The notes below the pieces were generated by a model. That model did no database searches, was not told the DNA's origin, and worked only from the letters and a program-made list of their open reading frames with translations. Below are positions 7,963 to 17,886 of a stretch of DNA of 64,000 nt, piece after piece. A program made the position numbers and the translations under genes. Position 1 is the stretch's first letter. Each line of letters starts with the position of its first letter. The stretch lies in assembly GCA_038207625.1 (NCBI GenBank), contig JBBQZO010000025.1, positions 1-64,000 of the forward strand, in the 5' to 3' direction. This stretch comes from JBBQZO01 sp038207625. Its GTDB lineage: Bacteria > Pseudomonadota > Gammaproteobacteria > Burkholderiales > Burkholderiaceae_D.

Positions 7963-9209
7963 TCAGCCGCGCCGACTGCACGGCGCGCGACGCGCGCGAC
8001 GCGCTGGCGCCATTGCGCGAACAGTTTGCACTGCCCGCTGGCGTCATCTACCTCGACGGCAACTCGCTGGGCGCGCGTCCGCGCGCGGCGTTGGCGCGCG
8101 CGCAAGACGTGATCGCGCGCGAATGGGGCCAGGACCTGATCCGCAGCTGGAACACGGCCGGCTGGTTCGACGCGCCCAAACGACTGGGCGACCGACTCGC
8201 GCCGCTGATCGGCGCGCGCGCCGGCGAAGTGGTGATCACCGACACGACGTCGCTGAACCTGTTCAAGGCGCTGGCCGCCGCGCTGCACATGCAAGCGGCC
8301 GATCCGCAGCGTGCCGCACGGCGCGTCATCGTCACCGAGCGCAGCAACTTCCCCACCGATATCTACATGGCGCAAGGACTGGCCAGCTGGCTGGCGCGCG
8401 GCTATACGGTGCGCCTGGTCGATAGCGTCGATGCACTGGCCGGCGCGATTGATGGCGAATGCGCCGTCGTCATGCTCACCCATGTGAACTACCGCACCGG
8501 CTACCAGCACGACATGGCGGCCATGTCGGCCCAGGCGCACCAGGCCGGCGCCCTGATCGTCTGGGACCTGGCCCACTCGGCCGGCGCGGTGCCGCTGAAC
8601 TTGCATGCCGATGGCGCCGATCTGGCCGTCGGCTGCACCTATAAATACCTCAACGGCGGGCCCGGTTCGCCCGCCTTCATCTGGGTCCCGCAGCGTCATC
8701 AGGCAAATTTTAGCCAGCCCCTGTCGGGCTGGTGGGGACATGCCGCCCCGTTTGCCATGCTGCCCGACTTCGCGCCCACCGAAGGCATCGGACGTGCGCT
8801 GTGCGGCACCCAGCCGATCGTGTCGCTGTCGCTGGTCGCATGCGGTCTTGACGTGTTTGAGCAGACCAGCATGGCGGCGATCCGCAGCAAGTCGCTGGCC
8901 CTGACGGACCTGTTCATCGCGCTGGTCGAACAGCGCTGTGCGTCCCATCCGCTGTTGCTGGAAACGCCGCGCGAGCATGCGCGGCGCGGCAGCCAGGTCA
9001 GCTTCAGCCACCCGCACGGCTATGCGGTGATGCAGGCACTGATACGGCGCGGCGTGATCGGCGATTACCGCGAGCCGGCCATCATGCGCTTTGGTTTTAC
9101 ACCGCTGTACACCAGCTTTGCCGACGTGTGGGATGCGGTCGAGATTCTCAGCGAGATCCTCGACCAGCAGGCCTACGACCTCGACGCGGCGCGCGATGCC
9201 GTCACCTGA
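7959..9209 (+). CDS. kynU: kynureninase
   Basis: Hydrolyses L-kynurenine to anthranilate and alanine in the cytoplasmic kynurenine route of tryptophan degradation. The 416-residue protein has the kynureninase start IYLDGNSLGARP, the PLP-binding stretch LIVWDLAHSAGAVP (D203), and the PLP lysine K229 in CTYKYLNGGPGSPAF. AAGGAGG precedes the start. It is followed 22 bp later by tryptophan 2,3-dioxygenase, so the two work together. The intermediate enzyme kynurenine formamidase (kynB), often in this operon, is not visible in the window and must be encoded elsewhere or replaced. Confidence 0.96.
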   Translation: MISRADCTARDARDALAPLREQFALPAGVIYLDGNSLGARPRAALARAQDVIAREWGQDLIRSWNTAGWFDAPKRLGDRLAPLIGARAGEVVITDTTSLNLFKALAAALHMQAADPQRAARRVIVTERSNFPTDIYMAQGLASWLARGYTVRLVDSVDALAGAIDGECAVVMLTHVNYRTGYQHDMAAMSAQAHQAGALIVWDLAHSAGAVPLNLHADGADLAVGCTYKYLNGGPGSPAFIWVPQRHQANFSQPLSGWWGHAAPFAMLPDFAPTEGIGRALCGTQPIVSLSLVACGLDVFEQTSMAAIRSKSLALTDLFIALVEQRCASHPLLLETPREHARRGSQVSFSHPHGYAVMQALIRRGVIGDYREPAIMRFGFTPLYTSFADVWDAVEILSEILDQQAYDLDAARDAVT

Positions 9210-9231
9210 CCCGATACCGAAAGAACCGACT

Positions 9232-10074
9232 ATGTCTACCGATAACAAAGACGCCGCCCAATGGCATGGCGCAAAGATGGATTTCAGCACCTCGATGAGC
9301 TACGGCGACTATCTGGCACTCGACCAGATTCTCAATGCCCAGCATCCGCGCTCGCCGAACCACAATGAAATGCTGTTCATCGTCCAGCACCAGACCAGCG
9401 AACTGTGGATCAAACTGATGCTGCACGAACTGCACGCGGTGCGCGCCAACATGCAGGCCGACCAGCTGGCGCCGGCCTTCAAGATGCTGGCCCGGGTGGC
9501 ACGCATCATGGACCAGCTGGTGCACGCGTGGGATGTGCTGGCAACCATGACGCCGCCCGAATACACGGCCATTCGCCCCTATCTGGGCGCCTCGTCGGGT
9601 TTCCAGTCCTACCAGTACCGCGAGCTGGAATTCATCCTCGGGAACAAGAACGCGGCGCTGTTGAACGTGCACGCCACCGCACCGGCCGCGTTTGCGCTGC
9701 TCGACTCGGCATTGCGCACGCCGTCGCTGTACGACGAAGCGATCATGCTGCTCGCACGCAGCGGCTTGGACATCGCGCCCGAGCGCCTTGGCGCCGACTG
9801 GACGCTGGCAACCGCCACCGACGAATCGGTCAAGGCCGCGTGGCTGGCGGTGTACCAGGACCCGGGCAAGCATTGGGCGCTGTACGAACTGGCCGAGAAG
9901 CTGGTGGATCTGGAGACGGCGTTCCGTTTCTGGCGCTTCCGGCACGTGACGACGGTCGAGCGCATCATCGGCTTCAAGACCGGCACCGGCGGCACGGCCG
10001 GCGTCAGCTACCTGCGCAAAATGCTCGACGTGGTGCTGTTCCCAGAACTGTTCGCGCTGCGCACCGCGCTGTAA
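9232..10074 (+). CDS. kynA: tryptophan 2,3-dioxygenase
   Basis: Haem enzyme that oxidises L-tryptophan to N-formylkynurenine. The 280 residues show FIVQHQTSELWIKLMLHEL with the active-site His (H53), SSGFQSYQYRELE, and the C-terminal FRFWRFRHVTTVERIIG with haem-ligand H238, then GTGGTAGVSYL. The start at 9232 (MSTDNKDAAQ) gives the standard family length; an in-frame ATG at 9196 overlapping the kynU stop would add 12 residues. It is second in the kynU-kynA operon and ends at a strong hairpin. Confidence 0.97.
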   Translation: MSTDNKDAAQWHGAKMDFSTSMSYGDYLALDQILNAQHPRSPNHNEMLFIVQHQTSELWIKLMLHELHAVRANMQADQLAPAFKMLARVARIMDQLVHAWDVLATMTPPEYTAIRPYLGASSGFQSYQYRELEFILGNKNAALLNVHATAPAAFALLDSALRTPSLYDEAIMLLARSGLDIAPERLGADWTLATATDESVKAAWLAVYQDPGKHWALYELAEKLVDLETAFRFWRFRHVTTVERIIGFKTGTGGTAGVSYLRKMLDVVLFPELFALRTAL

Positions 10075-10127
10075 GGCCGCGCCGTTTTTGTCGGCCTGCG
10101 CGGCATCACGCCGGCAAGCAGGGGCCG

Positions 10128-10162
10128 CCGATCACGCCGCGCTTGCAGTGCGGCGTGATCGG
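10128..10162. terminator. strong hairpin between convergent kynA and NCS2 permease
   Basis: A perfect 13-bp stem (CCGATCACGCCGC paired with GCGGCGTGATCGG) with a 9-base loop lies 53 bp after the kynA stop and 6 bp from the permease stop. It has no long T-run, but its position between convergent genes suggests bidirectional transcription termination. Confidence 0.55.
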
Positions 10163-10168
10163 GCCAAC

Positions 10169-11548
10169 TCAGATCGCCCAACCGCCCGCATAGAACGCGG
10201 CCAGTGCGACGGCGATCGTCACCGTGCCCACGTTCAGTTTGCGGTATTCGCCGGAGATCACGCGCGCCACCACCAGCGTGCAAAAGCCCAGCATGATGCC
10301 GGTGACGATATTGCAGGTCAGTAGAATGAACACTGCGCACACCAGGCCAGACATGGCGTCGATCTTGTCATCCATGCTGATGTGGGCGACGCTGCCGAGC
10401 ATCAGCAAGCCGACATACATCAGCGCCGGAGCGGTCGCGTAGGAAGGCACCAGGCCGGCCAGCGGCGAGAAGAAAATCAAGCCGAGAAACAGCACACCGA
10501 CGACCACTGCCGTCAGCCCCGTCTTGGCGCCAGCGGCGGTGCCGACGGTCGATTCGATGTAGGCCGCGGCAGGTGCGCCGCCCACCAGGCTGGAAAAAAT
10601 CGAGCTCAGCGAATCGGCCGTCAGCGCCTTGCCGCCGTTGTGGATATACCCCTTTTGGTTGACCTGCCCTGCTTGACCTGCCACAGCGCGGATCGTGCCG
10701 GTGGCGTCGAACACCGCCGTCATCACCAACGCCAGCACGCTAGGCAGCACCGCCATGCTCAGTGCACCCTTGACGTCCATCGCGCCGATCAGCGCAGCGT
10801 GTCCTGGTTTGCTCAGCGCCGGCCAGGCGAACACACCGGTAAATTTAACGGCCGGGTCAAACACCAGGCCGATCAGTGAAATGCCCACCACCACCATCAG
10901 GATCCCGCCCGGAATGCGGCGCTGTTCCAGACCGAAGATGGCGGCCAGTCCCAGCACGCTCATCACGACCGGAAACGCGGTGATGTGACCAAGCGCTACC
11001 GGCAAACCGGCGCCGGCATTCTTGACCACCAAGCCCACTTCGCTCGACGCGATCAGCAACAAGAACAAACCGATCCCGACGCCGGTGCCATGCGCCACGC
11101 CCGATGGCAGGTTCTGCAAAATCCACGAACGCACGCCGGTCACCGAGATGGCGGTAAACACCACGCCCATCAGGAACACCGCGCCCAGCGCGACCTGCGG
11201 CGACAAGCCTTTGCCCAGCACCAGCCCGAAGGCCGTGAAGGCGGTCAAGGAAATGGCGCAGCCGACGGCGATCGGCAGGCGCGCCCACAGGCCCATCAAC
11301 AGCGAACCGAAAGCGGCCGTCAGGCAGACGGCGACATACACTGCGCTGACATCAAAGCCAGCCTGGCCAAGAATGCCGGGCACCACGAACACCGAATACA
11401 CCATGGCCAGAAAGGTGGTGATGCCGGCCACGATTTCGCGTTTTTGGGTGCTGCCGCGTGCGCTGATTTGAAAATAGTAGTCGATTTTTCCGGCGTTGCC
11501 GGCGATCGGCGCGAAGGCGGGCACCGCCTTCAGTTGGGGTTGGGTCAT
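10169..11548 (-). CDS. NCS2-family purine permease (AzgA/GhxP type)
   Basis: Inner-membrane transporter expected to take up adenine, guanine or hypoxanthine. The 459-residue sequence has about 12-14 hydrophobic segments and AzgA-group motifs: REIVAGITTFLAMVYSVFVV at the N-terminus, VFDATGTIRAVAGQAG, ALTADSLSSIFSSLVGGAP and YIESTVGTAAGAKTGLTAVV. The start at 11548 (MTQPQLKAV) has AGGAG ten bases upstream, better than an ATG ten codons earlier. It stands alone, convergent with kynA. The exact base cannot be assigned from sequence. Confidence 0.88.
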   Translation of the reverse strand: MTQPQLKAVPAFAPIAGNAGKIDYYFQISARGSTQKREIVAGITTFLAMVYSVFVVPGILGQAGFDVSAVYVAVCLTAAFGSLLMGLWARLPIAVGCAISLTAFTAFGLVLGKGLSPQVALGAVFLMGVVFTAISVTGVRSWILQNLPSGVAHGTGVGIGLFLLLIASSEVGLVVKNAGAGLPVALGHITAFPVVMSVLGLAAIFGLEQRRIPGGILMVVVGISLIGLVFDPAVKFTGVFAWPALSKPGHAALIGAMDVKGALSMAVLPSVLALVMTAVFDATGTIRAVAGQAGQVNQKGYIHNGGKALTADSLSSIFSSLVGGAPAAAYIESTVGTAAGAKTGLTAVVVGVLFLGLIFFSPLAGLVPSYATAPALMYVGLLMLGSVAHISMDDKIDAMSGLVCAVFILLTCNIVTGIMLGFCTLVVARVISGEYRKLNVGTVTIAVALAAFYAGGWAI

Positions 11549-11958
11549 GATCGAATTGCTCCTGTATTTATTGGCCACTGAGGCGGGCTCTGCGTGGCCT
11601 GCTTCAGGGTGTCTCGTCGTATGTTTTAAGTCGTCATCTCGTTCCGCCCTGCGCCGTTGTACCGGGTTTTACCTGGTCACGACACTGGGCCTTGAATGAA
11701 AGCGGATCTGCCCATCGATCGAAGCTTATGGCATCGGCGACAACATCTGATCGGGAAAGCGCGATAGCCGGCATACGCCATTCGATATGTCAATTGGCCA
11801 TTCGTGCAGGTGGTAACCGCCCGGGCACCTGCCGCACAGGGAAGAAGCGCGGTGCGATCGGCATGACGCCGCATGCATGTGATTTTTATATATTGCATGG
11901 ATTACATTGGTACAATCGCCACCTTGGTAAATTACCATGATTCGTTCAATGGAACCCC
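11549..11958. other. intergenic region between permease and serine hydrolase
   Basis: About 400 bp between divergent genes with no supported gene. A good -10 box TACAAT lies at 11911-11916 on the plus strand, 42 bp before the hydrolase start, with no clear -35. No purine riboswitch core was recognised upstream of the permease. Confidence 0.5.
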
Positions 11959-13152
11959 ATGTACAAGATGATGCGACGCTGTTTGCTATCCATGACGCTG
12001 GTCGGCCTCAGCGCAATGCTCAACGGCTGCGGTGGCGGCGGCGCCGACAGCGCGCACCAGCCGCAGGTGAACTGCCCGAGCGCGAGCGCGCTTGGCGCCG
12101 GTGTCGATTGCGTCATGCAGCAACTGATGGCCAGCACCGGTACCAGCGCCGCCACCGTGACCGTCATGCGTGACGGCGTGGCGCTGTATGACAAGGCTTA
12201 CGGCTATCAGGACGCGGCGGGCAAGGTCGCGCTGACGAGCAATGCGATGATGGTCACGGCCAGCATCGTCAAGCCGGTGACCGCCGCGGCGCTGCAGACG
12301 CTGGCCGTCGCGGGTAAATTGAAGCTCACTGACCACGCATTTTGCACCGGCCAGAACGCGCCCTGCTGGCTGCCGGCCAGCCTGCTGTCGCCCGGCTCGG
12401 ACGCGCGCGCCGGCGCCATCACGATCACCGAACTGATCGTCATGAGCGGCGGCTTCGATCGCGCCGTCTCGGGCGACCCGATCATGGACGAGGCCATCAT
12501 TGAGAAAAAATACGGCCTGACGACGCCGCCCCAGCGCACCGACGTGATCCGCTACGGCATGGCGCGTCCGCTCGACTTCGCACCGGGAAGCCGCACCGCC
12601 TATTCCAATTTCGGCTTCCTGATCCTGGGTCAGATCATCGAACAGGCCTCTGGCATGCCGTACATCGCCTATGTCAACAGCGCCGTCATGGCGCCGATGG
12701 GCATACCCAGCACCGAATTCGTGGCCATGGCGGCGCTGCTGAAGGATCGCAATCCGCGCGAGCCGAACTACCTCACCAGCAGCAGCGGTGCGAGCGTGTA
12801 TGTGCCCGGCGCCATCGTGCTGTGGAATGATGGATTTTTCAACCCGAACAATTGGGTGTCGGTGGGGTTTGCCGTGACCACGTCCAGAGCCATGGCGACA
12901 TTCGCCGGACAATATCAAATTGGCGGGGTCGATGTCGGCGGCGACACCGCCTCCGGCCGGCTGTTGAAGGGCAGCTTTGTCGATGGCTGGTGGTACGGCG
13001 AATGGGCCGGTACCCAGTCAATCGTGCGCCAACGCAGCACCGGGGTCAGTTATGCGATCCTGCTCAACAAAAACTCGCCGAACTATGACAACGCCTACGG
13101 CGTGGCGATGCGCGCAGGGATCGACGCGGTCTTGTCGGAGTTGTCCCTGTAG
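11959..13152 (+). CDS. lipoprotein serine hydrolase of the beta-lactamase/DD-peptidase (class C-like) family
   Basis: The 397-residue protein starts with a lipoprotein signal (LSAMLNGC, lipid-accepting C24), so it should sit in the envelope. The family's catalytic tetrad SxxK is SIVK (S102, K105) and the second motif YSN is at 215-217 (TAYSNFGFLILGQIIE). A clear KTG-like third motif is not obvious; WWYGEWAG near residues 340-350 may occupy that region. Such proteins range from esterases and D-amino-acid peptidases to beta-lactamases. The distance from true AmpC argues against calling it a resistance enzyme. It is monocistronic. Confidence 0.85.
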   Translation: MYKMMRRCLLSMTLVGLSAMLNGCGGGGADSAHQPQVNCPSASALGAGVDCVMQQLMASTGTSAATVTVMRDGVALYDKAYGYQDAAGKVALTSNAMMVTASIVKPVTAAALQTLAVAGKLKLTDHAFCTGQNAPCWLPASLLSPGSDARAGAITITELIVMSGGFDRAVSGDPIMDEAIIEKKYGLTTPPQRTDVIRYGMARPLDFAPGSRTAYSNFGFLILGQIIEQASGMPYIAYVNSAVMAPMGIPSTEFVAMAALLKDRNPREPNYLTSSSGASVYVPGAIVLWNDGFFNPNNWVSVGFAVTTSRAMATFAGQYQIGGVDVGGDTASGRLLKGSFVDGWWYGEWAGTQSIVRQRSTGVSYAILLNKNSPNYDNAYGVAMRAGIDAVLSELSL

Positions 13153-13267
13153 CGCGGACGCTGGCCGACCCAGGCCCATATGCATTAACGCAACGAGACG
13201 CCGACGGGCGTTGCGAGACAGGCCCGGACGAGTCGCCCGCCCTTAGCCCATCAGCGCAGAATCGACA

Positions 13268-13740
13268 CTATTTCGAGTACGCCTGCACGCGGGCGCTGAC
13301 CGACACTGATCCGTCACCGTTGGGAGTCTCAACGACGCGAAGATTCGACTGCGCCGCGAGCGCGCCGGCCCCCTGGGACTGGCCGATCAGCCGCTCACCC
13401 GGCTCGGACACGAACAAGACGCCATCGCGGGCGTCATCCGATGCGGCAGCGACGTTGCGCGCCGCCAGCTCGCTGCCAAGCAACGGGGTTGTCCCGATCG
13501 GCGCCAGCGGACGACGCAACCCCAGCACGCCAAACAGCAGCGCGACACAGGCATCGCAACCACGCTATGCGGCTGCGAGCGCACATGCTCGTAGACCCGG
13601 GTCAACGCTCCGTTGACGTTGCTGGCGCCCGCTTCGGCCCTGAAGCGCAACGGCGGTGGTGTGCGCAACGATGTGCATCACGACGCCGCTGTCGATCATT
13701 GCGCTGTAGGTCACCTGGAAACGCGATCAATGACCTGCGC
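13268..13740 (-). pseudogene. unrecognised decayed coding region (at least two frameshifts)
   Basis: On the minus strand a plausible protein reads across three frames: VTYSAMIDSGVVMHIVAHTT, then EAGASNVNGALTRVYEHV and QPHSVVAMPV, then LLFGVLGLRRPLAPIG to a C-terminus GSVSVSARVQAYSK. Each break is a one- or two-base shift near 13640 and near 13545. I do not recognise the family. The segment lies between an intact hydrolase and an IS4-type transposase remnant, fitting decay at an island edge. It could instead be chance open frames in high-GC DNA. Confidence 0.35.
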
Positions 13741-13754
13741 TGACACGCATGCTG

Positions 13755-14037
13755 CGTGACCGAAATTTCCAGAAAATCCAAGCAAACTCGTTCCTCCTTG
13801 GAACATTTCTCCGTCCGCCCCCAGTGCGGCACCATGATGAACCGCTATTCGATCGGCTCGTTTTCCACAACCGCGGAAAGCGCCGATTTCGCCCCGGCCG
13901 TTGCAAGTCTGCGCGATGCGCGTGCTCGGATTGGCCGGGAACCGCTCGATGATCTTCCTCGCTCGGTTGTCGAGGCACGCATCTCCAGGGCCATCGTCTG
14001 CAAATTCATCGTCCACCCATTGGGTCAATTCGGTCAC
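13755..14037 (-). pseudogene. IS4-family (Tn5/IS50-like) transposase N-terminal fragment, frameshifted
   Basis: The minus strand begins MTELTQWVDDEFADDG, then DNRARKIIERFPANPS and QTCNGRGEIGAFRG. This matches the Tn5-type transposase N-terminus, where W..EF..LGD.RL..R, then L..NP..SIPQAC..W.E..AAYR is conserved. After a frameshift near 13840 the next segment reads MVPHWGRTEKCS and VCLDFLE, corresponding to APHW..T..R...VVLCLQDTTELDF. The catalytic DDE region is absent. It is a dead remnant at the left border of the AT-rich RiPP region. Confidence 0.65.
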
Positions 14038-14249
14038 AAATACGGCGCCAAAAAGGCCAGAGCAGATCTGAACGCCGGCGCGTTTTCAAGCTATTTTCGG
14101 TGCTAGTCGTGGGTGAACGACAGTCCCCGGAAGACTACCTAAATTACATCACTCCTCCACCAACAGCTGCGTATAACCGTATGGATTCAACGGCATGATC
14201 TGCAATAACTCAGACTGGCAGCCAGCCGGCTCCGCGGAGTCAGTTAGAA

Positions 14250-16397
14250 TCATGCCTGTCGGGGGAAGTGCTGGTATGCCTCCTGAACAACATCCTCCAC
14301 AACCCGCCCAGCCCTCAAAACGATCACCCGCTCGGCCATTTTAATTGTTTCGGGACGGTGCGCTACGATGATACGAGTCATCTGGATTCGTTGTACAGCC
14401 TTGCTCACGGCCAGTTCATTCATGACATCCAAATTACTTGTCGCCTCGTCCAACATCAACAATTTAGGATTTTTATATAACGCCCGAGCAAGCAGGATAC
14501 GTTGCTTTTGCCCGCCAGACAGACCCGTACCAATGTCACCGACCAAGGTGTTGTACCCCATCGGCATGGCCAAAATCTCATTGTCAACCGCCGCGATTTT
14601 GGCGCAAGCACGAATCTGATTTTGATCTGGCGATGGATCGAAAAAACTAATGTTGTCAGCGATCGACCCCGCAAACAATGTATCGTCTTGCATAACCGTG
14701 CCGACAATTCGCCGAAAGTTTCTGAGTCCGAGTTGAGCCATCGCAACACCGCCGACAAGAATTTCGCCATTGGTCGGTTCCAAGAGACCGATAAGTAGTT
14801 TCATCAATGTAGTTTTACCGCTGCCAGACGGACCAGTGATTGCAATACACTGACCGGAAGGAATGACCAAGTTCAGGGAATCCAGGATATTCGGATCGTT
14901 GTCAGAATATCTAAAACTAAGATTACGTACCTCGATTGAAGGTGTGATTGACTCGGCGCCAATCTCTATCAAATTCAAATCCTGCTCGACCTCGGCCATC
15001 ACGATATCCGCCACGCGCGATCCATGAAGGCGTAACATCCTCAGTTCAAACAACTTATCCACCAGACTTGCCGTTCTTTGGCTAAATTGATCCTTATAAC
15101 TAATAAATGCGAACAACATTCCGATCGAAAAACTATTTTCCAGCACTGCCAATGCGCCAATCCATAGAACAATAATTCGTTCAGTGCTGAACAAGAAAGA
15201 ATTCGCAGTCTGATAGGTCACAGCCAATCTGGCTATCCGCAACTCGGCATTGAACTGGTCCGCCAACGCATTCATCCATCCAGCGCGACGTTCTTCTTGA
15301 CGTCCAAACAAACGAACGCTTTGAACTCCCCGCACCGACTCCAAAAAATGTGTTTGCTGTTTAGATGCATGAATTATCTGTTCCGCGGTTGCCTCCTTCA
15401 AAGAGCGAAACATGGCCCAGCGCAGCAACACATACAGAGCAACTGCCACACAGGCAACGGCAACTAGCAAAGGACTATACATCAGCATCATTCCCAGCGT
15501 GCCCAGCACAAGCACGCCATCAATCACTCCCTCAATAAATTGCGTGGTAAGGCTGTGCTGAATAGTCTGAATTGAACTAAAACGCGACACAATGTCACCC
15601 GTATGACGCTTCTCAAAATACGGCAACGGCAGCTTCATCAGATGCGCGAACGCATTGCCAAGCCATTGCATATTTAGCTGTGTCGCCAACACCATGGTGG
15701 TCCACGAACGCAATGCGCCGATCGCCGTCTGCAATACGGACAAGAGTAAGAACCCGCACCCCAGTATCGCAATTAAGTTACGATCGGCAGCCAGTATAGC
15801 CTCATCAACTAACCATTGCATATAGAAAGGTGCTGCCAAAGAACATACCTGGAGGACCAATCCCAACGTTAAGATACGAGCCAGTCCACGTTTCAGCCCA
15901 ATCACGTTTCCCATCAAGGACAATAACGAGACAGCTTGTACGTCCTTCTTGATTTCGAATCCCACGGTTGGCGCCAATTCGAGCGCCACACCGGTAAAAT
16001 GTTTAGCTATTTCGAAGAGTTTCAGGTGCCGTTCGCCGACACCTGGGTCATGAATCACTGCAGCGTTTTTCGAAACCGATTTTAATACAACATAATGGTT
16101 CAAATTCCAGTGCAAAATACAAGGAAGCTTAAGATCGCCGAGCTGCTGCATATCCAGCCTGAGTGGGCGGGCTTGCAAGCACAGTCCCTGCGCCATCGTT
16201 ATCAATCCTTTCAGTGTAATGCCTTTCAAAGAAACCGAAAAACGGCGACGCATGCCTGCGATATCAAATTGATTACCCCAATAACTTGCGATCATTGCCA
16301 AGCATACCAGGCCGCACTCGGATGACTCAGTCTGCAGCAGCACAGGTAGACGCCGCGCGCCCCAAAACGACGATTGATTCAGATCTTTGAATTTCAT
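14250..16397 (-). CDS. C39-peptidase ABC exporter (PCAT) for GG-leader peptides
   Basis: Cleaves the leader of a double-glycine precursor and exports the product across the inner membrane. Of 715 residues, the first 140 form a C39 peptidase with Q22, C28 (TESSECGLVCLAMIASYWG), H101 (HWNLNHYVVLK) and D117 (IHDPG). A six-helix transmembrane domain spans about 165-440. The ATPase has Walker A GPSGSGKTT (522-530), LSGGQ (626-630) and Walker B LLMLDE (646-651). All catalytic residues are present, so it should be active. It is the last gene of the RiPP operon, after the HlyD adaptor; an outer-membrane TolC partner is not in the window. Confidence 0.93.
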   Translation of the reverse strand: MKFKDLNQSSFWGARRLPVLLQTESSECGLVCLAMIASYWGNQFDIAGMRRRFSVSLKGITLKGLITMAQGLCLQARPLRLDMQQLGDLKLPCILHWNLNHYVVLKSVSKNAAVIHDPGVGERHLKLFEIAKHFTGVALELAPTVGFEIKKDVQAVSLLSLMGNVIGLKRGLARILTLGLVLQVCSLAAPFYMQWLVDEAILAADRNLIAILGCGFLLLSVLQTAIGALRSWTTMVLATQLNMQWLGNAFAHLMKLPLPYFEKRHTGDIVSRFSSIQTIQHSLTTQFIEGVIDGVLVLGTLGMMLMYSPLLVAVACVAVALYVLLRWAMFRSLKEATAEQIIHASKQQTHFLESVRGVQSVRLFGRQEERRAGWMNALADQFNAELRIARLAVTYQTANSFLFSTERIIVLWIGALAVLENSFSIGMLFAFISYKDQFSQRTASLVDKLFELRMLRLHGSRVADIVMAEVEQDLNLIEIGAESITPSIEVRNLSFRYSDNDPNILDSLNLVIPSGQCIAITGPSGSGKTTLMKLLIGLLEPTNGEILVGGVAMAQLGLRNFRRIVGTVMQDDTLFAGSIADNISFFDPSPDQNQIRACAKIAAVDNEILAMPMGYNTLVGDIGTGLSGGQKQRILLARALYKNPKLLMLDEATSNLDVMNELAVSKAVQRIQMTRIIVAHRPETIKMAERVIVLRAGRVVEDVVQEAYQHFPRQA

Positions 16398-16551
16398 CTA
16401 ACTATCTTAAACACTATTAATATTGGCTCGCAAAAAAAATCAACTAGTGCTCGCCGGGATTCACGACGATCGACCAATGTGAAGCTTGGCAATTAATTCT
16501 TTGTACCTTTTCGCGTTCTTGTACAGAAAGAAAATAATTCTATTATCGACA

Positions 16552-17886
16552 TCACGTTCTGCCAGAAATACTAAAGAGCGGATCGAGCACCCATTCGTAA
16601 AGACGTCTTTTTTCCAACTGAATACTCGCATCTATCAACATCCCGGATTTTAGCGGCATTGCGCTTCCATATGCGCGCACAGACTGTTTCTCCAGTTTGA
16701 GCCGGATGCGATACAGAGGCTCTGATCCAGTTCCGAACACCGGACCGGGCAATACGATCTCATCAGGACGAAATGAGGTATTGGCGACCTCTTGAACGTG
16801 CGCCGTATACTGACCAAATTTCTGGTACGGGTAACTCTGATAGCGCAATAAAACCCTCATACCTGGCCTGACGAAACCAATTGAGCGCGACGTGACGTAG
16901 ATTTCCGCCTGCAGTTCTGACCGCGCTGGAAGAATCGACGCGAGGATCGTGTTGGCACCGACCGTTTGCCCCACACCTAGCGTAATTGCGGTTATCACTC
17001 CCCCGTGTGGCGCACACACCAATATCTCGCGACGGGCCTCGTTGTCGACCAAATCCTGCTGCACCACAGAAGCGTTGCGTCGCAATGCGAGCGCATCGCG
17101 CTCTGCCTGAATGACCAGATCGCGTGTTTCCGCCTCTATTGTTGTCAATTCGCGCTCGGTGACGAGCATCAAGCGCTGAAGCTCCGCGAGACGCTGTCGT
17201 TGATCGAGCAATTCCGCTTCCTTTTCTTGAAATTGCGCATCCGAGATGTATTTGGTCGCGAGCAACTCCCCGAAGCGCTTGGTTCCTTTCTCCGCCAAAG
17301 CAACCCTGCGCTCCTGCAACGCTACCTGTTTGCTCATATGCTCAAGTTCCAATTCCAAATCAGTGCGGCGCCGCTGTCCAAGGACTGCCCGTTGTCGTGC
17401 CTGCATACGTGATTGCCGCAATTCCGCTTCGAAGCTATCACGTCGACTGCTCAGCAACGCGGAAATTGATCTTTGTGTGGCATCGCTCTCATTGGTGCGG
17501 CGTTCACTCAATAGCCTGAAGAGTACATCACCGGCTTTGACAAGTTGTCCCTCGGAGACATTCATCGATGTAATTAGGCCGGCTTGGCCCGGCACGATCC
17601 GGATCACCCCATCTATTGGAACCAACACCCCTTGGCACTGTGCTTTTCTGGTGGTTTCAAAGAACAAGGCGAACATCACGATGGCGAAAGCGATACCTAC
17701 GAAAAAAACCGTCATCAGACTATGACTTGGCGAACGTGCCAGTAGAACAGTTCCATACTGACCGGCACATGCATACCCTACTGATTCCTCTCTAAAAAGC
17801 TGTTGAGAAGTTTCGACTTCATTTTTCGCAATAACCGACTCTGATTTCAATTTCAATTCCAGAAAAATAGTTGCCATTTTCCGCAT
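16552..17886 (-). CDS. HlyD/CvaA-type periplasmic adaptor of the peptide exporter
   Basis: Bridges the inner-membrane ABC exporter to an outer-membrane channel. The 444-residue protein has a short cytoplasmic segment, one membrane helix (about 58-77, LMTVFFVGIAFAIVMFALFF), a lipoyl half-motif (GVIRIVPGQAGLITSMNVSEG), a long coiled-coil hairpin (about 125-275) and a C-terminal beta region (GQYTAHVQEVANTS and SGMLIDASIQLEKRRLYEWV). This layout matches bacteriocin export adaptors such as CvaA. It lies 154 bp upstream of the C39 exporter on the same strand. Start choice between residues 1 and 4 is open because no strong ribosome site is visible. Confidence 0.9.
   Translation of the reverse strand: MRKMATIFLELKLKSESVIAKNEVETSQQLFREESVGYACAGQYGTVLLARSPSHSLMTVFFVGIAFAIVMFALFFETTRKAQCQGVLVPIDGVIRIVPGQAGLITSMNVSEGQLVKAGDVLFRLLSERRTNESDATQRSISALLSSRRDSFEAELRQSRMQARQRAVLGQRRRTDLELELEHMSKQVALQERRVALAEKGTKRFGELLATKYISDAQFQEKEAELLDQRQRLAELQRLMLVTERELTTIEAETRDLVIQAERDALALRRNASVVQQDLVDNEARREILVCAPHGGVITAITLGVGQTVGANTILASILPARSELQAEIYVTSRSIGFVRPGMRVLLRYQSYPYQKFGQYTAHVQEVANTSFRPDEIVLPGPVFGTGSEPLYRIRLKLEKQSVRAYGSAMPLKSGMLIDASIQLEKRRLYEWVLDPLFSISGRT

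Noticed and set aside
11959..13152. Calling the lipoprotein serine hydrolase a beta-lactamase
   Set aside because: SxxK and YSN are present but the third motif is unclear and the sequence is far from known class C enzymes.
13756..14106. Plus-strand 116-codon ORF opposite the IS4 fragment
   Set aside because: The minus strand reads recognisable Tn5-type transposase segments; the plus frame has no family pattern.
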